Positions 45,861-57,806 of a stretch of 64,000 nt of DNA are shown in pieces (within the stretch, counting starts at the first letter, position 1; each line of letters begins with the position of its first letter). The DNA is from Lindgomyces ingoldianus (Eukaryota > Ascomycota > Dothideomycetes > Pleosporales > Lindgomycetaceae). Location: assembly GCF_010093535.1 (NCBI RefSeq), contig NW_022985173.1, positions 1-64,000 on the forward strand. Direction: 5' to 3'. Under the pieces are notes generated by a model. That model ran no database searches and was not told the DNA's origin. It worked only from the letters and a program-made list of their open reading frames with translations. The position numbers and the translations under genes are program-made.

Positions 45861-47140
45861 AAGTGTCCTATATTTTTACATGTCTTATATACTAAATCCC
45901 TACTTAAACTTTATAGCATAGAGGAGTGTTTTTACTAGTAGATAAAACTTTTGTTTTTAAGTAGTATAAAGATGTCCTTACTATAAATAATTAACACTTT
46001 TTTTTAAAAGCTTGCTTATATGTCTTTAAAGTTAAAAAGCTGCTTAAAGTGCTTAAATTACTACTTTAGTAAGTGCTTTATAAGCTTATTTACTAGCATA
46101 TTACTTGTTTTAATATAGCGCACTTTAACAGATCTTTTTGTGTGCTTCTAGCGCAGCTACATGTTCTAGATATTAATGTAGCGCAGGTAAGTAGTTATCT
46201 AGGTGTTCTTTTCTACTACTAACTAGATTATCTGCTAGTTGTTATAGTAAATCTGCTATAGTGTGCCTAGCTTTAAAGTAAGCTTTTTAAAAAAGTGTTT
46301 TAAAGCTAGTAATTTTTTTATAATATGCGCTTGTTGCAGAGGACAAGTAAGTAAGCTTCTCTGCAGAGATTATGTGTTATACTCTAGATTAGACTAATAG
46401 GCTATAGGCTGCGTTCTAGCTTTAGCTAGTAGTTTAAGCTTTACTTAAAAAAGATGTTATAAAGAAGGTAGTAAAGAAAAAGAAGAAGAAAAAAGAAGAG
46501 AAGAAGGAAGAGAAGAAGGAAGAGAAGGTAGAAGAGGAGGTAGAGGAGGTAGAGAAGGTGGAGGAGGAGGAGCAGGGTGTTGTCTCCTTTAGGCTCCTGG
46601 CGCGTTGCTAGCGCGCTAAGGAGCTCTTAGGTAAGCTTATTAATCTTTTTATAGTTTAAGTGTTCTATGTTTTCTATATTTTTACACATCTTATGTATTA
46701 AATCTCTACTTAAACTTTATAGCATAGAGGAGTGTCCTTGCTAGTAGATAAAACTCTTGTTTTTAGGCAGTGTAGAGATATCTCTACTATTAATAATTAA
46801 CACTTTTTTCCTTTAAAAGCTTGTTTACATGTCTTTAAAGTTAAAAAGCTACTTAAAGTGCTTTAATTATTACTTTAGTAAGTGCTTTATAAGCCTATCT
46901 ACTAGTATATTACTTATTTTAATATAGCGCACTTTAAAAGATTCTTTTATATGCTCTTAGCGCAGCTATATGTTCTAGATATTAATGTAGTGTAGGTAGG
47001 TAGTTATCTAGGCGTTCTTTTCTACTACTAACTAGATTGTCTGCTAGTTGTTATAGTAGATCTGCTATAGTGTGCCTAGCTTTAGAGTAAGCTCTTTAAA
47101 AAAAGTGTTTTAAAGCTAGTAATTTTTTTATAATATGCGC
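45597..47140. repeat. Large tandem duplication (two ~0.76-0.79 kb units)
   Basis: Unit 1 runs from 45597 to about 46381 and unit 2 from 46382 to about 47140. Each contains the Lys/Glu antisense segment and, on the minus strand, the C-terminal end of Cop-E RNase H. The junction at 46327-46381 repeats the sequence before Gyp-F at 30378-30432. The two units differ by point changes and small indels in the purine repeats. Confidence 0.85.
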
Positions 47141-50100
47141 TAAAGTAAGCAGCTTAGCTTTTATTATAAACATAGTTACTGTTAGCTAAAAAGCTACTTT
47201 CTATAAAATTAGTTTTTTAAAAAGTAAGATAATATATTTATAAGATAATTATTTAGTTTTTATGTAATTAGTAAAAAATATATCTTTACATATAATAAGT
47301 TGCGCGCCTTCTAGTGCTTTATACTGTATACTTATATGCCTTGTGCAGTATAGGTACATAATTGCCTAGTTTACTGCCTAGAAGTGCTGCTTTCCTAGGT
47401 TTATTAGGTAGTAGGAGAGCTAGGATGCTGTAAATGCTACGTTAGGGCGCACTATAATTACAGTGTAGAGTGTTAATTCTACACGCTTTTAGTATTTCTT
47501 AATTTTATACTTTATTACTAATCTCTAGTTACTTATAAGCTTTTTTAATAGTAAAGAAGTTCTTAAGAAGAGTGCGCTTTTTATAAGGTTAAACTTCTTT
47601 ACTACTTTCTTAATATACACATTATGTACTAGCTAGATTATTCTAGCCTTTTTATTTTTAATTATTTTAATTTTTAGAAACTATTTATATAGCTTTTAAT
47701 TTTTTAGCTTATATATTTCTTTAATTACACTAATTAATTAGTAAGCTTCTAACTTATTATTATAGTAATAAATATAAAGTATGTTATTTACATAAAAAAA
47801 GTAAATTATAGTAATTATAGTTAAAAAATAAGCATAGCTTTTTTTTTAAATAAAATAAGCTTAAGCTTTTAAAAAGCCTGTAAAAGCTTTTAGTACTATA
47901 AAATTAGTAAGTTGCGCAGTCTATATAAGGCTTAGAGAAGCTTAACGCATATGCTAGGCTTTGTAAAGCTTTTTAAGAGCTTATATGTTACTTTTAGCTT
48001 ACTTTTACAGTACATGTTTAGAAACATACTTATAACATTATATTACCTAATCTTTAGGTTAAATTAAGCTGCTATTACTATTGCTATTTAGAAAAATCTA
48101 GCTATAAAAGTAGTAGCATAAGTTAACTAGAGTAAGTCTTTACTCTAGAGATTACTATGTACGCAAATGTAAGCTTTACATTTAGTAAAATACCTATTCT
48201 AGTTAAATTTATATATAAATACTTACTTTAGTAGAAGCAGCTTAAATGTTGCTTTAGTTTATATAATCTTTTTTTAAGTGCCTTTTTTAAGTAAAAGAGC
48301 TATTTTTTTGTGCTATAATTTTAAACAGATTTTTATATAAGTATTTATATAAATCTTTTTATTTTAAGAGGTTTTTTAGAAGCTTATAAGCTTTTAGTTA
48401 AGGCTGCTTAAAGAAGGCAGCTATAAAAAACACTATGTAAAGCGTTTTAAGCACTCTATTATTATAAGTAATAAATGCTCTAAGGAAGTTTATTTAGAGG
48501 TGCTCTAGATTAACTAGAGCTAGGTATATACTGCTTCCTACACCTCTAGGCTTACCTAGGTTATTAGAATCTTGCCTCTATATTTTTTAGCTTATGCATG
48601 TAGCTAGTTCTTAGCTCTTTTTATTATACATATGTTTAAAAAGTGCCTTACCTACTTTAACTAAAGCTATAAAAGATAATGTTTTAGTGTAAAAAGTAAA
48701 AGTTAATTTTTTAACTAGTAAGTTAGCTGTTTAACTTAATAAGCCTAGTAGATCTACTTCTTTAGTTAAGTGCACTTACTAGGGATTACTAGTATGCTTG
48801 TGCCTACTCTATATAGGGTGTGTTATAGAGCTATCTGCAAGCTCTAGCTTAGAAGTTAGCTCTAGAGTAATAAGTGCTATATGTTTATTAAAAACTGCAC
48901 AAATCTTTAGTAACTTACTTATTATGCTTATTACCTATATAGTTACTTCTACCTTTAAGTGCTAATTCTCTAGCTAGCTAACTTAAGTTTTAATAAGCTT
49001 TTTAGTTTTTATACTTTTAAGCTTACGCTTTTAGAGCCTCTAATTTAGTATATTACTTTACTTATTAAGAATTTTAATAATTTTAAAAGCTTTTTTCTAA
49101 AAAATTAGCTTATTACCTTTATTTTTATAGAAGTGTGTTTTATTAAAAGCTATATTTTTTATAGTAATTACCTAGTTAAGCAATAGGACTTATATTCTGT
49201 AGATATTTAAGGCTCTGTAGCCTACAAGATATTTTATATAGCCTTATAAAGTCACTTTAAAGCTTTACTTCTAACGCCTAGCTGCTTGCTCCCTGTTAAG
49301 TAGGTAAGTGTAATAGCTATATGCGTAGGTTCTACTCTAATTAGGTCTTAGATTAGCTATAGTACTTTTTACCTACTTTAGCTTATAGTATTTAAAGTAG
49401 TTGGTAAACTATATGTCTAAGACTTTATTTAGTAAGCATAGATTATATGTGTGCAACAGGCTTATATTATACAGCTATGTTGCTGCGTCTACTACTTCTA
49501 GCTAGAGCTTCTTAGAGAGTCCTGCGCTGCTTCTTATCTTAATAAACTTTATAATTATTTTTTATTTAGCTCTTTTTATACCTTTATTTAGCTTATAAGT
49601 GTATAGTAAAAAGCTTTTAATATTAATGCTAGATTTCTTTACTTAAAGCTTATACTTTAACTTTTTATGCTAAGAGAGTGTAGTAGTGTTATTATCTTAC
49701 TATATTTTACTAATCTAAAGCTTATATTAATTAGACACTATACTCTTAAAGTTCTTTATTACTTTCTAGATTTTTAAGAGTGTTTTTGCTTAAAAAGAGT
49801 ATAAAAAGATTTTACTACTGTATTTATTCTTAATAATTATTATTTATAGAGCTCTGCTGCGCTCTAATAGCATATTAAACATGTCCTATGTAATTCTCTA
49901 GAATAGGTAAGAAGCTTGCTTTTTTAGTCTTCTTAATATAACTTACTTAGCGTGTGTTGTTACGCAGTGCTTATAGTGTACTTACTTTATACTTATTATT
50001 TATACATTTCTTACGCTTTTAACTAGAGCCTATAAAGCTTTAGAGCCTAGGTGTCCTGTGTGCGCATGCTAGAGCTCTTTTAAGTCTAAGTATAGAAATG

Positions 50101-51849
50101 TAGTTTATAAGTGTTAGCAATTTAAAAGCACACTTTACACTAGTAAGTAAAAAAAGACAGCTTTATATTTAATAAACATAAAGTTATATTCTTAGTAAAG
50201 TGTTATAAGTACCTTATTCTTTTCTAGTGTGCCTATGTGCAGTGTATAGTTAAGTTTTAAATACTATAGTTCTTTTTCTTTTAAATAAGCTTCTAAGATA
50301 ATATTAACATAAAATCTTTTTACTATAACTACTTTTTATAGTGTAAGATTTTCTGTGCGCTCTTTTTATGCTTTATTTAACACTCTTTTAAGCTTTTTAG
50401 TTCTTATTCTCTAAATTAGGAATAACTAGATGCTAGCTTTTACTATATATAAACTTTAAGCTTTTTTAAATAACCTAAGTATAAGCAGCTTTATACTATT
50501 TACTAAGTGCGTAGCACTTCTATTATCTAGAATTATGCTTATAAAGAGTAAGTAAGTGTTAAAATCTATAGTTATATGCATTTTTAGTTTTACTAAAAGC
50601 GCTAAGTTAATAAGTGTAGTAATAATACTTTCTAAGAATGCTAGCTTATTTAATTTTTTAATAGCTTTTAGAGCAGAGAAAGCTTTATTTAGAATTATAT
50701 AGCCTTTTTTAAGTAGTACAGCTTTTACTTTCTTATGCTGCGCCTACTTAAGCCTTTTAAGAATCTTCTAATATATAGTTTTACTAAGCTTTTTTAGCTT
50801 TTTAGTAACTGCTAATGTAAAGTCTCTACAGTCTACTACTTTTTATAAATAAAAAGATTACTCTAGAGCTCTATATAAGCATAAGTAGCCTAATTAGGCT
50901 AAAATAAATTAGGCTAAATTATCATCTAATTATTTACTAAGTGTTGTAAATATACTTACACCTTAGTTACTTATGTGTAGGGAGTGCTTTTAAAGCATTA
51001 TTAAAAAAATCTTACTAATTTTCTAGATTATTAAAGGTTTTTTACTAAGTGCGCTAGCCTTTATAACTCTTTAGTGCATAAAGCGCGCCTAGTCTAGTGC
51101 AAGCTTTAGAGCTAGGGCGTCTAGAAAGTCTTATATAGTAAGCTAGCCTTCTATGTTAAAAATCTTATAGGTCTTTACCTTAGTATATAGAAAGTGCTAC
51201 TGCTAGTACTAAGCTTTTAAAGTTATAGTGCTATGCTTTACTTTAGTAAAGTAAGCTTTATACTTTACTTATATAAGATTTTTTATGCTTACATTTATTA
51301 GTGCTAGCTCTTATTTTAAGGCTTATATAAGTGCTTATAAAGTAGATTAGTTCTCTAATATAAGCTGCATTATTATAAGTTCTAAAAGCTCTAGTGTAAT
51401 AGTTATATTAACCTAGTTCTAGATTATCTAAAGACGTGTTGCGCAGGAAGCCTAGTTGCTTAATTAAGCTTAGTACTTAGTAATATTAGTTTAGTACTAT
51501 ATGTTAGCCTTTTTTAGAGGGTTCTTAGCAGTAATTACTTTAAGTGTAGGCATCTTTAGAGCGCTGTCTATAGGATTTAGAGCGTCTAGTCTATCTAGAT
51601 TAATTATGTCTTATAGGTTTTTGCTAAGAGCATAGAACTAGAGCTAGATAAACTAGAGAGGCTAGCTTACATAGTCCTTAAGCTAGTATGCTCCTGTTAG
51701 AAGAGGAGCATCTTAATTAGCTATAATATAAGCTTTAAAGGTAATAAGAATATGTAAGGATAAGAAATAAAGCTTCTAAATAGCTTTTACTAGTGCTATA
51801 GTTACGCAAGGAGAATTATCCTAGGTTTTTAAAGCGCTAGGCCTATAAC
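46849..51849 (-). pseudogene. Cop-E gag-pol
   Basis: Minus strand. From about 51800 to 49900 lies a gag-like part that I do not recognise in detail (a Cys/His-containing stretch near 50060 may be the knuckle). Integrase should follow but is poorly readable. Reverse transcriptase is clear: FFYVNNILYIYYY places the YVDD box at 47783-47794 as YVNN. Further on, RPNVAFTAS and a YLYCTRH-like box mark the RT/RNase H junction (about 47450-47300). RNase H ends with IQLRQEHIKESFKVRYI and LVDRLIKHLL (to about 46850). These are Ty1/Copia features. TAA/TAG stops are everywhere. Confidence 0.85.
51837..51849 (-). promoter_or_regulatory. Cop-E putative primer-binding site
   Basis: It reads gttataggcctag on the minus strand, directly after the 5' LTR. 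TRIM-H has gttataagcctag in the same place (60778-60790), a 12 of 13 match. Confidence 0.6.
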
Positions 51850-52046
51850 TGTAGAGGATAAAATAGCCTAGCAGTAGCTGTTTAGAAGATTAGATAAAGT
51901 GACTCTGCTATCTAAGAGAGCTAAGGGCTCTCCTTATATACACTAAGCTTCAGAACATAATATCTCCAGATCCCGAGCTGCGTCCCAGGCTCTAAGCCCC
52001 AGTCTCAGGCTCTAAGCCCCAGCCAAGGCTCTTAGTATACGCAACA
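51850..52046 (-). repeat. Cop-E 5' LTR
   Basis: 197 bp, the partner of 29550-29747, with about ten differences. It is followed by GATAC and Gyp-D integrase sequence. Confidence 0.9.
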
Positions 52047-52496
52047 GATACTTTTAACTAATTAAAGCTCTAAAGCAGCTATAAATAATAGTTACTATAG
52101 ACTTTATAATAAAACTTCCTCTATTAAAGGAACTAGGAATAGAAAGAATATGTAATATAATAACAGTAGCTCTTAATAAAACTATAAAGTATCTGCATAT
52201 ATAGCTATTAGAAAAAACTATTATAGCTAAAAAAATTATTTATAAGCTTAAATAAAACATAGTATTAGTATATAGATGCCCTAAGATTATTATCTTTAAT
52301 AAAGATAAATTATTTACTAGTAATTTCTAGAAAGTAGCTATAAAACACCTTAGTATAACGCACAAGTTATCTACAGCATACTACTTATAAATAGATAGTT
52401 AGACTAAGCAGGTAAACACTAAAGTAGAAAAATACCTAAGAAAATATATTTCTTATAGTTAAAACAACTAGGCAGAATAGCTTCTAATAGCATAAC

Positions 52497-52697
52497 TGTA
52501 AGGCCGGGTGTCCCAGAACGGGCCAGTATGGCCTCACCTGACCTGTTTGGAGGTCGTATGACCTGTGCTTCGTATATAAGCATGAATCCTGACAAGCGAA
52601 GCTTGGCAGCGATTCGTCTCTCTTACAATACACTCCTATCTTTCTCCGAAAGCTTGCTCTCAGTGCTATCCGTGCTACTTACCATCCCATCTTTACA
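52497..52697 (+). repeat. Gyp-F solo LTR (clean copy)
   Basis: 201 bp with ATAAC at 52492-52496 and 52698-52702 as TSD. It has almost no RIP changes and is the best reference for the family LTR, in a host sequence that is heavily mutated. Confidence 0.96.
52573..52579 (+). promoter_or_regulatory. TATA box in Gyp-F LTR
   Basis: tatataa about 77 bases into the LTR, followed by agcatgaatcc. Position and form suit the core promoter of the retrotransposon. Confidence 0.5.
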
Positions 52698-53429
52698 ATA
52701 ACTAGCTATTAACATAGTAGAATCTGCTATAATAAAAGAAATACTATATAAAGCTAATTTTAGCTATAATCTTTATTTTATACTATATAAAAATTAGCCT
52801 ATAAATTTACTAAAATTAATTTACTAATTATTAAACTTATAAAGCATATATAAAAAGTTAGTAATTAAAGCTAAATCTAGTTAAAAAATAATAGAATAAT
52901 ATGTAAATAAGATACAGCAACCTAGACTAGAGATCTGCTCTAGAGATTACATATACTTTAAAATAAAAAACTTTAAGATACCTAGACTCTTTAGAAAGCT
53001 AGTAAAGAAAAAAAATATAACTTTATAAAGTCTTATAAACTTAATAAAATAACTATAAACTAAAGCTTTTCTTATATATAAAGATACACCTATAGTTTTA
53101 TATTTCTAAGCTAGAGAAAGCAATTAAGGAAATTCCTTTGTCTATATAAAAATAGAAAAAAACAAAGACAGAATATAAAATAAAATAAATTATTAGTAAC
53201 TAAAAAAAAAAAAAATTTAGTAAAATAAGTTAAATAGCTTACTAGTAAAAATACTTAAAAACTAGCTAAGAACTTGTAGAATGTGTAATAGTTAGTACAG
53301 AAGTATTTTTAAACTCTTTTAAAAGAAACTAGCTAAGTAATAAAGCATCTATCTTAAAAAGAATAGCTATATTATTACTAGATAGCAGCAGCCTTTAAAA
53401 AATAAGTACTAGTAGAAAGAGGTTAAAAA

Positions 53430-53860
53430 AGTAATTAACCCTTTATAGCTGCCTTAAGGGCTGCTATTTTGTCTAAGAAAAAGAGATCCCCCTCTAAGTA
53501 CTGTGTGTAATAAGCCTTTAGTAAATCTAGTAATTTTTAGATATAATCTTACTTAGAACACTTTTTTTCTTTTACTTCTACTATTTTTTATAGTAAATAA
53601 ATTTACTTATAAATCTACTTTATTTGCTTTTTAAAAAGCTTTTACTCTTAAGTCTTTAAAGCTTTAGTAGATTATAAAAGCTTTTCTCTTTTTTTTTAAC
53701 TAGTTTTATATAGTGTGCGAGATAAAAGTGTTACACTAATTTTTTTATACACTCTATGCACCTATCTAAGGATAAAGTTAGCATATAGAATAACTCGAAT
53801 AACTAGTAAGTGTTATAGGGTCTTATCTTTATCTAATAAAAAAAATTAAAATAAAGAGTA
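53430..53860 (-). pseudogene. Outer Gyp-D antisense ORF copy
   Basis: Sister of 39740-40200. The minus frame from about 53820 shows Tyr, Tyr, Tyr, Cys, Cys at the first five zinc-cluster positions (1, 4, 11, 20, 23). A 4-bp deletion then shifts the frame. The shifted sequence retains a TGT (agtgtaacac) where the complete copy has TAT, supporting Cys as the ancestral sixth ligand. Confidence 0.55.
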
Positions 53861-54023
53861 GTATAAAAATAATAAAATAAATAAGACTAGTAAGCTATTT
53901 AGTATAAAAAATAGATATTATAGATGCTTTTTAGTAAGTAAACACTTACCTTATAAATAAGCTTTTACTAACACAGTTATATAAGCAGAGTAGTAAGAAC
54001 GCTGCTAAGAAGAGAAGGCAGTG

Positions 54024-54610
54024 TGTTACAGTCTATAGTTAGACTAATATAACTTTACCTAAAGTACTCTATAATCTAGCTAGGTTAGAGCAGGGCTTGT
54101 TTACAAACTAATTAGAAGATGCAAAGGCAGCATAGCTGCCTATAATAATAAAAGAATGCACTATCTAATAAGAAGGTAGGCTGCAAGTTAAATAAGCTTA
54201 ATAAGTTAAAAAAGTTTACTATACTATAAACTTAATAAACTTACTTAACTTATTCTTAGCACTATTAGACATGTATATAGTTCTAACCTTAAACAACTTT
54301 TGAAAAGGTGTGTTTAATATTTAGTTTATTTTTTATATAAACTAAGTAGTATTCTAGCTTTCTAAAGAGCTATAATACTATTTATATATCTTATAATATA
54401 TATACCTCTAATTCTGTCTAATAGGACTGTTTAACCTGGCCACTATACTGCTGCTATAGGGACAAACCACAATCTAGTCTCTCTACCCTACTCTATTAGC
54501 CTATTAGCCATTACGTAGGACTGTACACCCTGCCGTCGGCCCCTACTCTCCGTCCTATCTCACCAGGGATATCATTAACCCGAGTGCTTCCTAAAGCAAG
54601 GATTATAACA
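54024..54610 (+). repeat. Outer Gyp-D 3' LTR
   Basis: 587 bp, starts tgttacag and ends gattataaca. The left side is RIP-altered, while around 54480-54600 CpG is kept (ctgccgtcggcc). The sequence cattaacccgagtgcttcc shows the empty form of the Gyp-A target site. Confidence 0.93.
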
Positions 54611-56448
54611 TAAACCTGCATTACAGCTGCCTACTAACAATTCTTCTTAGACGCGCTGTAGTCCTCTCTCTCTCTCTAGCTAGTTTTACAATAAAGTCTA
54701 TTCTTCTAGCAAAACTATACTGTTAATTAATGTTATCACACACAAAGTAGATTAGCTTAAAATTTCACAACTTAAACACTCTAATATATATTATTATTAA
54801 AGATTTAAGTTAGGTTTGCTTGCTCTATTAAGTTACATACATTTTATTATAACTTATTTACTCTAGTTTATTAGATTAGGATCTATAGAGATATTATTCT
54901 AAGCATACTATAATCTAGTATTAGACTTAGGAATAGCATAACAAAGTTATTAGTTAGGAAGAAGTTTATTCTTACTACTTAGTAGCATATTATCTAGCTA
55001 ATTCTATTTTCTCTTACGCTTCTTTATAAACTCTTTAGAGCTGTGTGCACTTTTATCTTGCTAGTCTTATTATAGCACTGCTATCCTACTTAACTTAATT
55101 CTATTAGTAGTTTCTGTCTTATATTTTAAACAGGTAGTAGTTGTAATAGTTACATCTTTATAACTACTAATAGTGTAATAAATCTAGGCGTTTATGTTGT
55201 TAAATTAGGGTATGCATTAAGAGCATTACAAAGGAGTATTCTTAATAAGCTTCTTATAGGCAAGTTTAAGATGCTTTTGCAAGTAAGAGCGCCTATAGTA
55301 GTAACACCTACAGAGTAAGCAAGGGTAATGCAAAATTATGTCTAATAATTTAAAAAGTTCTTCTAGCTTATGTTCTTTAGCTGCTCTATTATAGTATTTA
55401 TTAATATGTTCTTGCTAGGCCTTTCTTCTAGTAATTATTAGTAGATTAACATTTCTAGTGTAAATGCACTCTAGGCATAAGAATAAGTTTATAAAATACC
55501 CTTCTCTTTTTTTATGTAAGTTTAAGAAATGCAACTTAAAGCCTTAAGCAGTGTAAATTATATCTTAATAGATAAAACACTAATATACAGTTTACTTCTT
55601 ATTAGCATAAAATATGTTAAAATAGGTTTTCCACTTAGACACTTTCTACTAAGACTGTCTGTCTAACTCCTTAGAAGATGCATTATTTATAAGAACAACA
55701 TTAATAGCATTAAACTGTTGTCTTAAACCTATTATTTTTTTTTTTATCTATTTTAGCTTTGTAAGCTTTAGTAATGTAGATTTTAAGACTATAAGTATTA
55801 AAGAGCTTGTTCTTTCCCTTGCTTGTGTAAACTAAAAAAGGACATAAATACTTTACTAGATCTTTTAGATCTAACAAAGTATAAGGAAAAGAGTATAGAC
55901 TATAAATTCTTTTAAGATAATTAAGCTAAGCAAGTAGGCCTAATTTAACTAAACAGTTGTTTTTTATTTATTTATCTTGTTCTTCTAACAGGCTAGACAT
56001 TAACGTGGCTTTTTAATATTAAAGTACTATGCTTTCTTATATTGTTTAAAATAACGTATAAGAGTTTTACAGCTGCTAAAGTTAAGGTTGCAGATAACGT
56101 ATTTCTAGTTCTCCTCTATCTTTTTAACTGCTGTGTTCTTACTATTATTATTTTTACTGTGTTTATAATTACTGTTGTCCTTGTTGTTCTTTTTATCTTT
56201 ATTCTTATTATGTTTGTTATTTACTTCCTAACTTTTGTATTTATTCTTCTAGAGATTAAGCTCTGCTTTTAAACATTCTTTACTATACACAACAAGCAGA
56301 TATATATATTGTCCTAGATCTTTGTTATCCTGCAAAATGTTCTATTTGCAGACAAAGTGCTAGAAGATTTAATCTGCTGTTTAGGAATTGCTTTTAAGCG
56401 CACGTGTTCTAGCAGTTATGTTAGAAACAATTTTTTTAACTTGTAGTA
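54611..56448 (-). pseudogene. Degraded C2H2 zinc-finger gene
   Basis: One minus frame links two zinc fingers. Finger 1 (56101-56039) is Y-x2-C-x12-Y-x3-Y, every Tyr being a RIP product of Cys or His. Finger 2 (55321-55256) is C-x2-C-x12-H-x4-Y. They are exactly 239 codons apart with no net frameshift and about two dozen TAA/TAG stops between. An Asn/Lys-rich linker precedes finger 1. A further CLEC motif and a Lys/Arg/Glu-rich helix (about 55470-55340) precede finger 2, and QCSQC-like cysteines follow it. The start is lost at the Cop-C LTR (56449), and the end is near 54800. It matches no retrotransposon domain that I know; it could be a host gene or part of another mobile element. Confidence 0.6.
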
Positions 56449-57806
56449 TGTTAAATAGGCTCTAACAGCTAGCTGTTTATAGTATAAGCGCTTAAGTAGC
56501 AAGAGTAAGAGTAGTGTATAGTGTGCACAGCGTATAAGGTAGGTAAAGTAAGAGCAACATGTTTCTAGTTCTATTACTTTTATTTTTCCTTTATATAAAG
56601 GAAAAGGGGGATATCTAAATGTTTATGCATAGAAGTTTACATATAAGCATTATGTAACATAGATATGTAATCCTACTTATGCATAATAGCTTATATTTAA
56701 ACTGTAACACTACTACTGTGTATAAACACTAGTAACTTTTTTTTATCTAAAAAGTTACCTTCTATACATGTTACCTCCCTTCTGTCTGTGTAGGTCTATT
56801 TAATTATGTTCTGCCTATACTCCACCCTATTTGTTAGGACTTGCCCTAGTAATGCTGTGCGTTAGGATAGGCTAGTTACGCTATATAAATAGCTCTTTTT
56901 TTTTATCTTTTACTTTCTAAGCCCTACTGTATAATCCTCTAGCTTTTTTCTTTTTTTATACAGTGCTAGCAGTAACAGATTCTTATAATAAGAAAAATAA
57001 GTATGTATAATATAAAAAAAATAAAAAAAATAGAAAATAAGCTTTATATAAAGGCGTTATTAGTCTAGTTAGTCTAAAGCATCTTTGCGCATAGGATCTA
57101 GCTAGTCTATAGATGCTTCTATCTAGACAGAGAGGTAGTTAGTTAGAACTAATAATTAAAAAGCTTAATTTAGTGTTTTCTTTATACATACATTTACTAA
57201 GTTATTTTTACTATTAATCTACTTAATTTTAGTAATTTCTTTTTTCTTATATAATTTATAAAATAACATAATGTTAATTATAAGTTACTTTTTACTAGTA
57301 GTGCTTAGCTTAATAAAGTAATTATATAAAAACTTTAAATCTATGTAGATTACTACTAGAATTAGTAGTAGTTTAAGCATTTATATAATTTACTATAGAG
57401 TTGTACTAAAAGTAATTATATTATTAAACTTTTTAACTATTCTATATAGTTTACTAGTAAAGACACTCTTAGTTACTTTTTTACACTTAGTAGAATTCTA
57501 GTGTATAATGTTGCCTAGTATTTTAAAGTAGTTGCTTTACTTTATATAGTTCTTATTACTTAATATAATTAAAAATCCTAGCTATAAGCTAAGGTCTTTA
57601 TTATTAGTAAATAATCTATTTATAAAGATAAACAGCTTTATATAATTAAGCTGTAATAGTAGAAAGGTAAAACTATGCTTACTATTATCTATCTACTATT
57701 AAATTTATGTGTTAAGTGTGTTAATATTATTATATAAAAGGTCTATAGTTTATGTAGTAATAAATAAGTTAAATACTACTTTTAGTTAACATATAAATGT
57801 AATATA

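Larger units (their letters stand above)
29550..52046 (-). mobile_element. Cop-E: Ty1/Copia retrotransposon, interrupted
   Basis: LTRs at 29550-29747 (198 bp, 3' end of the element) and 51850-52046 (197 bp, 5' end) are both minus-oriented. Net length without Gyp-F is about 7,333 bp. The primer-binding side reads gttataggcctag (reverse complement of 51837-51849), which resembles the half-tRNA(iMet) sites used by many Copia elements. The polypurine tract is ctagggggtg (reverse complement of 29748-29757). Flanks differ: ATTAC at 29545-29549 and GATAC at 52047-52051. The host Gyp-D lacks 2.5 kb at this site, so simple insertion does not explain it. Confidence 0.88.
52047..53420 (+). pseudogene. 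Outer Gyp-D integrase to chromodomain remnant
   Basis: The stretch matches 38607-39730 of the complete Gyp-D, interrupted by a Gyp-F solo LTR (52497-52697). It covers the integrase core and the C-terminal chromodomain region. Strong RIP, more TA-rich than the complete copy. Confidence 0.8.
616..54610 (+). mobile_element. Outer Gyp-D retrotransposon copy (interrupted, chimeric)
   Basis: The 5' LTR starts at 616 (tgttacag) and ends at 27384 (gattgtaaca). The 3' LTR is 54024-54610. Removing TRIM-G, the TRIM-H LTR and Gyp-A leaves a 585-bp 5' LTR against 587 bp for the 3' LTR. The interior is gag (27385-29549), then Cop-E, then integrase to the 3' end (52047-54023). About 2.5 kb, corresponding to 36045-38607 of the complete Gyp-D at 33286-40958, is missing between the two parts. 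The outer flanks do not match: TTCTT at 611-615 and TAAAC at 54611-54615. Together with mismatched Cop-E flanks this suggests a recombinant of two copies. Confidence 0.85.

Noticed and set aside
46100..51840. Minus-strand coding trace taken first as a LINE (Tad1-like) element
   Set aside because: The FFYVNN box, the RPNVAF motif and the RQEH RNase H tail, plus flanking LTRs, show Ty1/Copia.
54655..54690. ctctctct run near an LTR end as a microsatellite or GAGA-type site
   Set aside because: Only about seven CT units; too short to mean anything alone.
56042..56272. 76-codon hydrophobic open frame, plus strand, like a membrane protein
   Set aside because: It is the complement of the Asn/Lys-rich linker of the minus-strand C2H2 gene; Asn/Lys codons read in reverse give Val/Ile/Phe/Leu.
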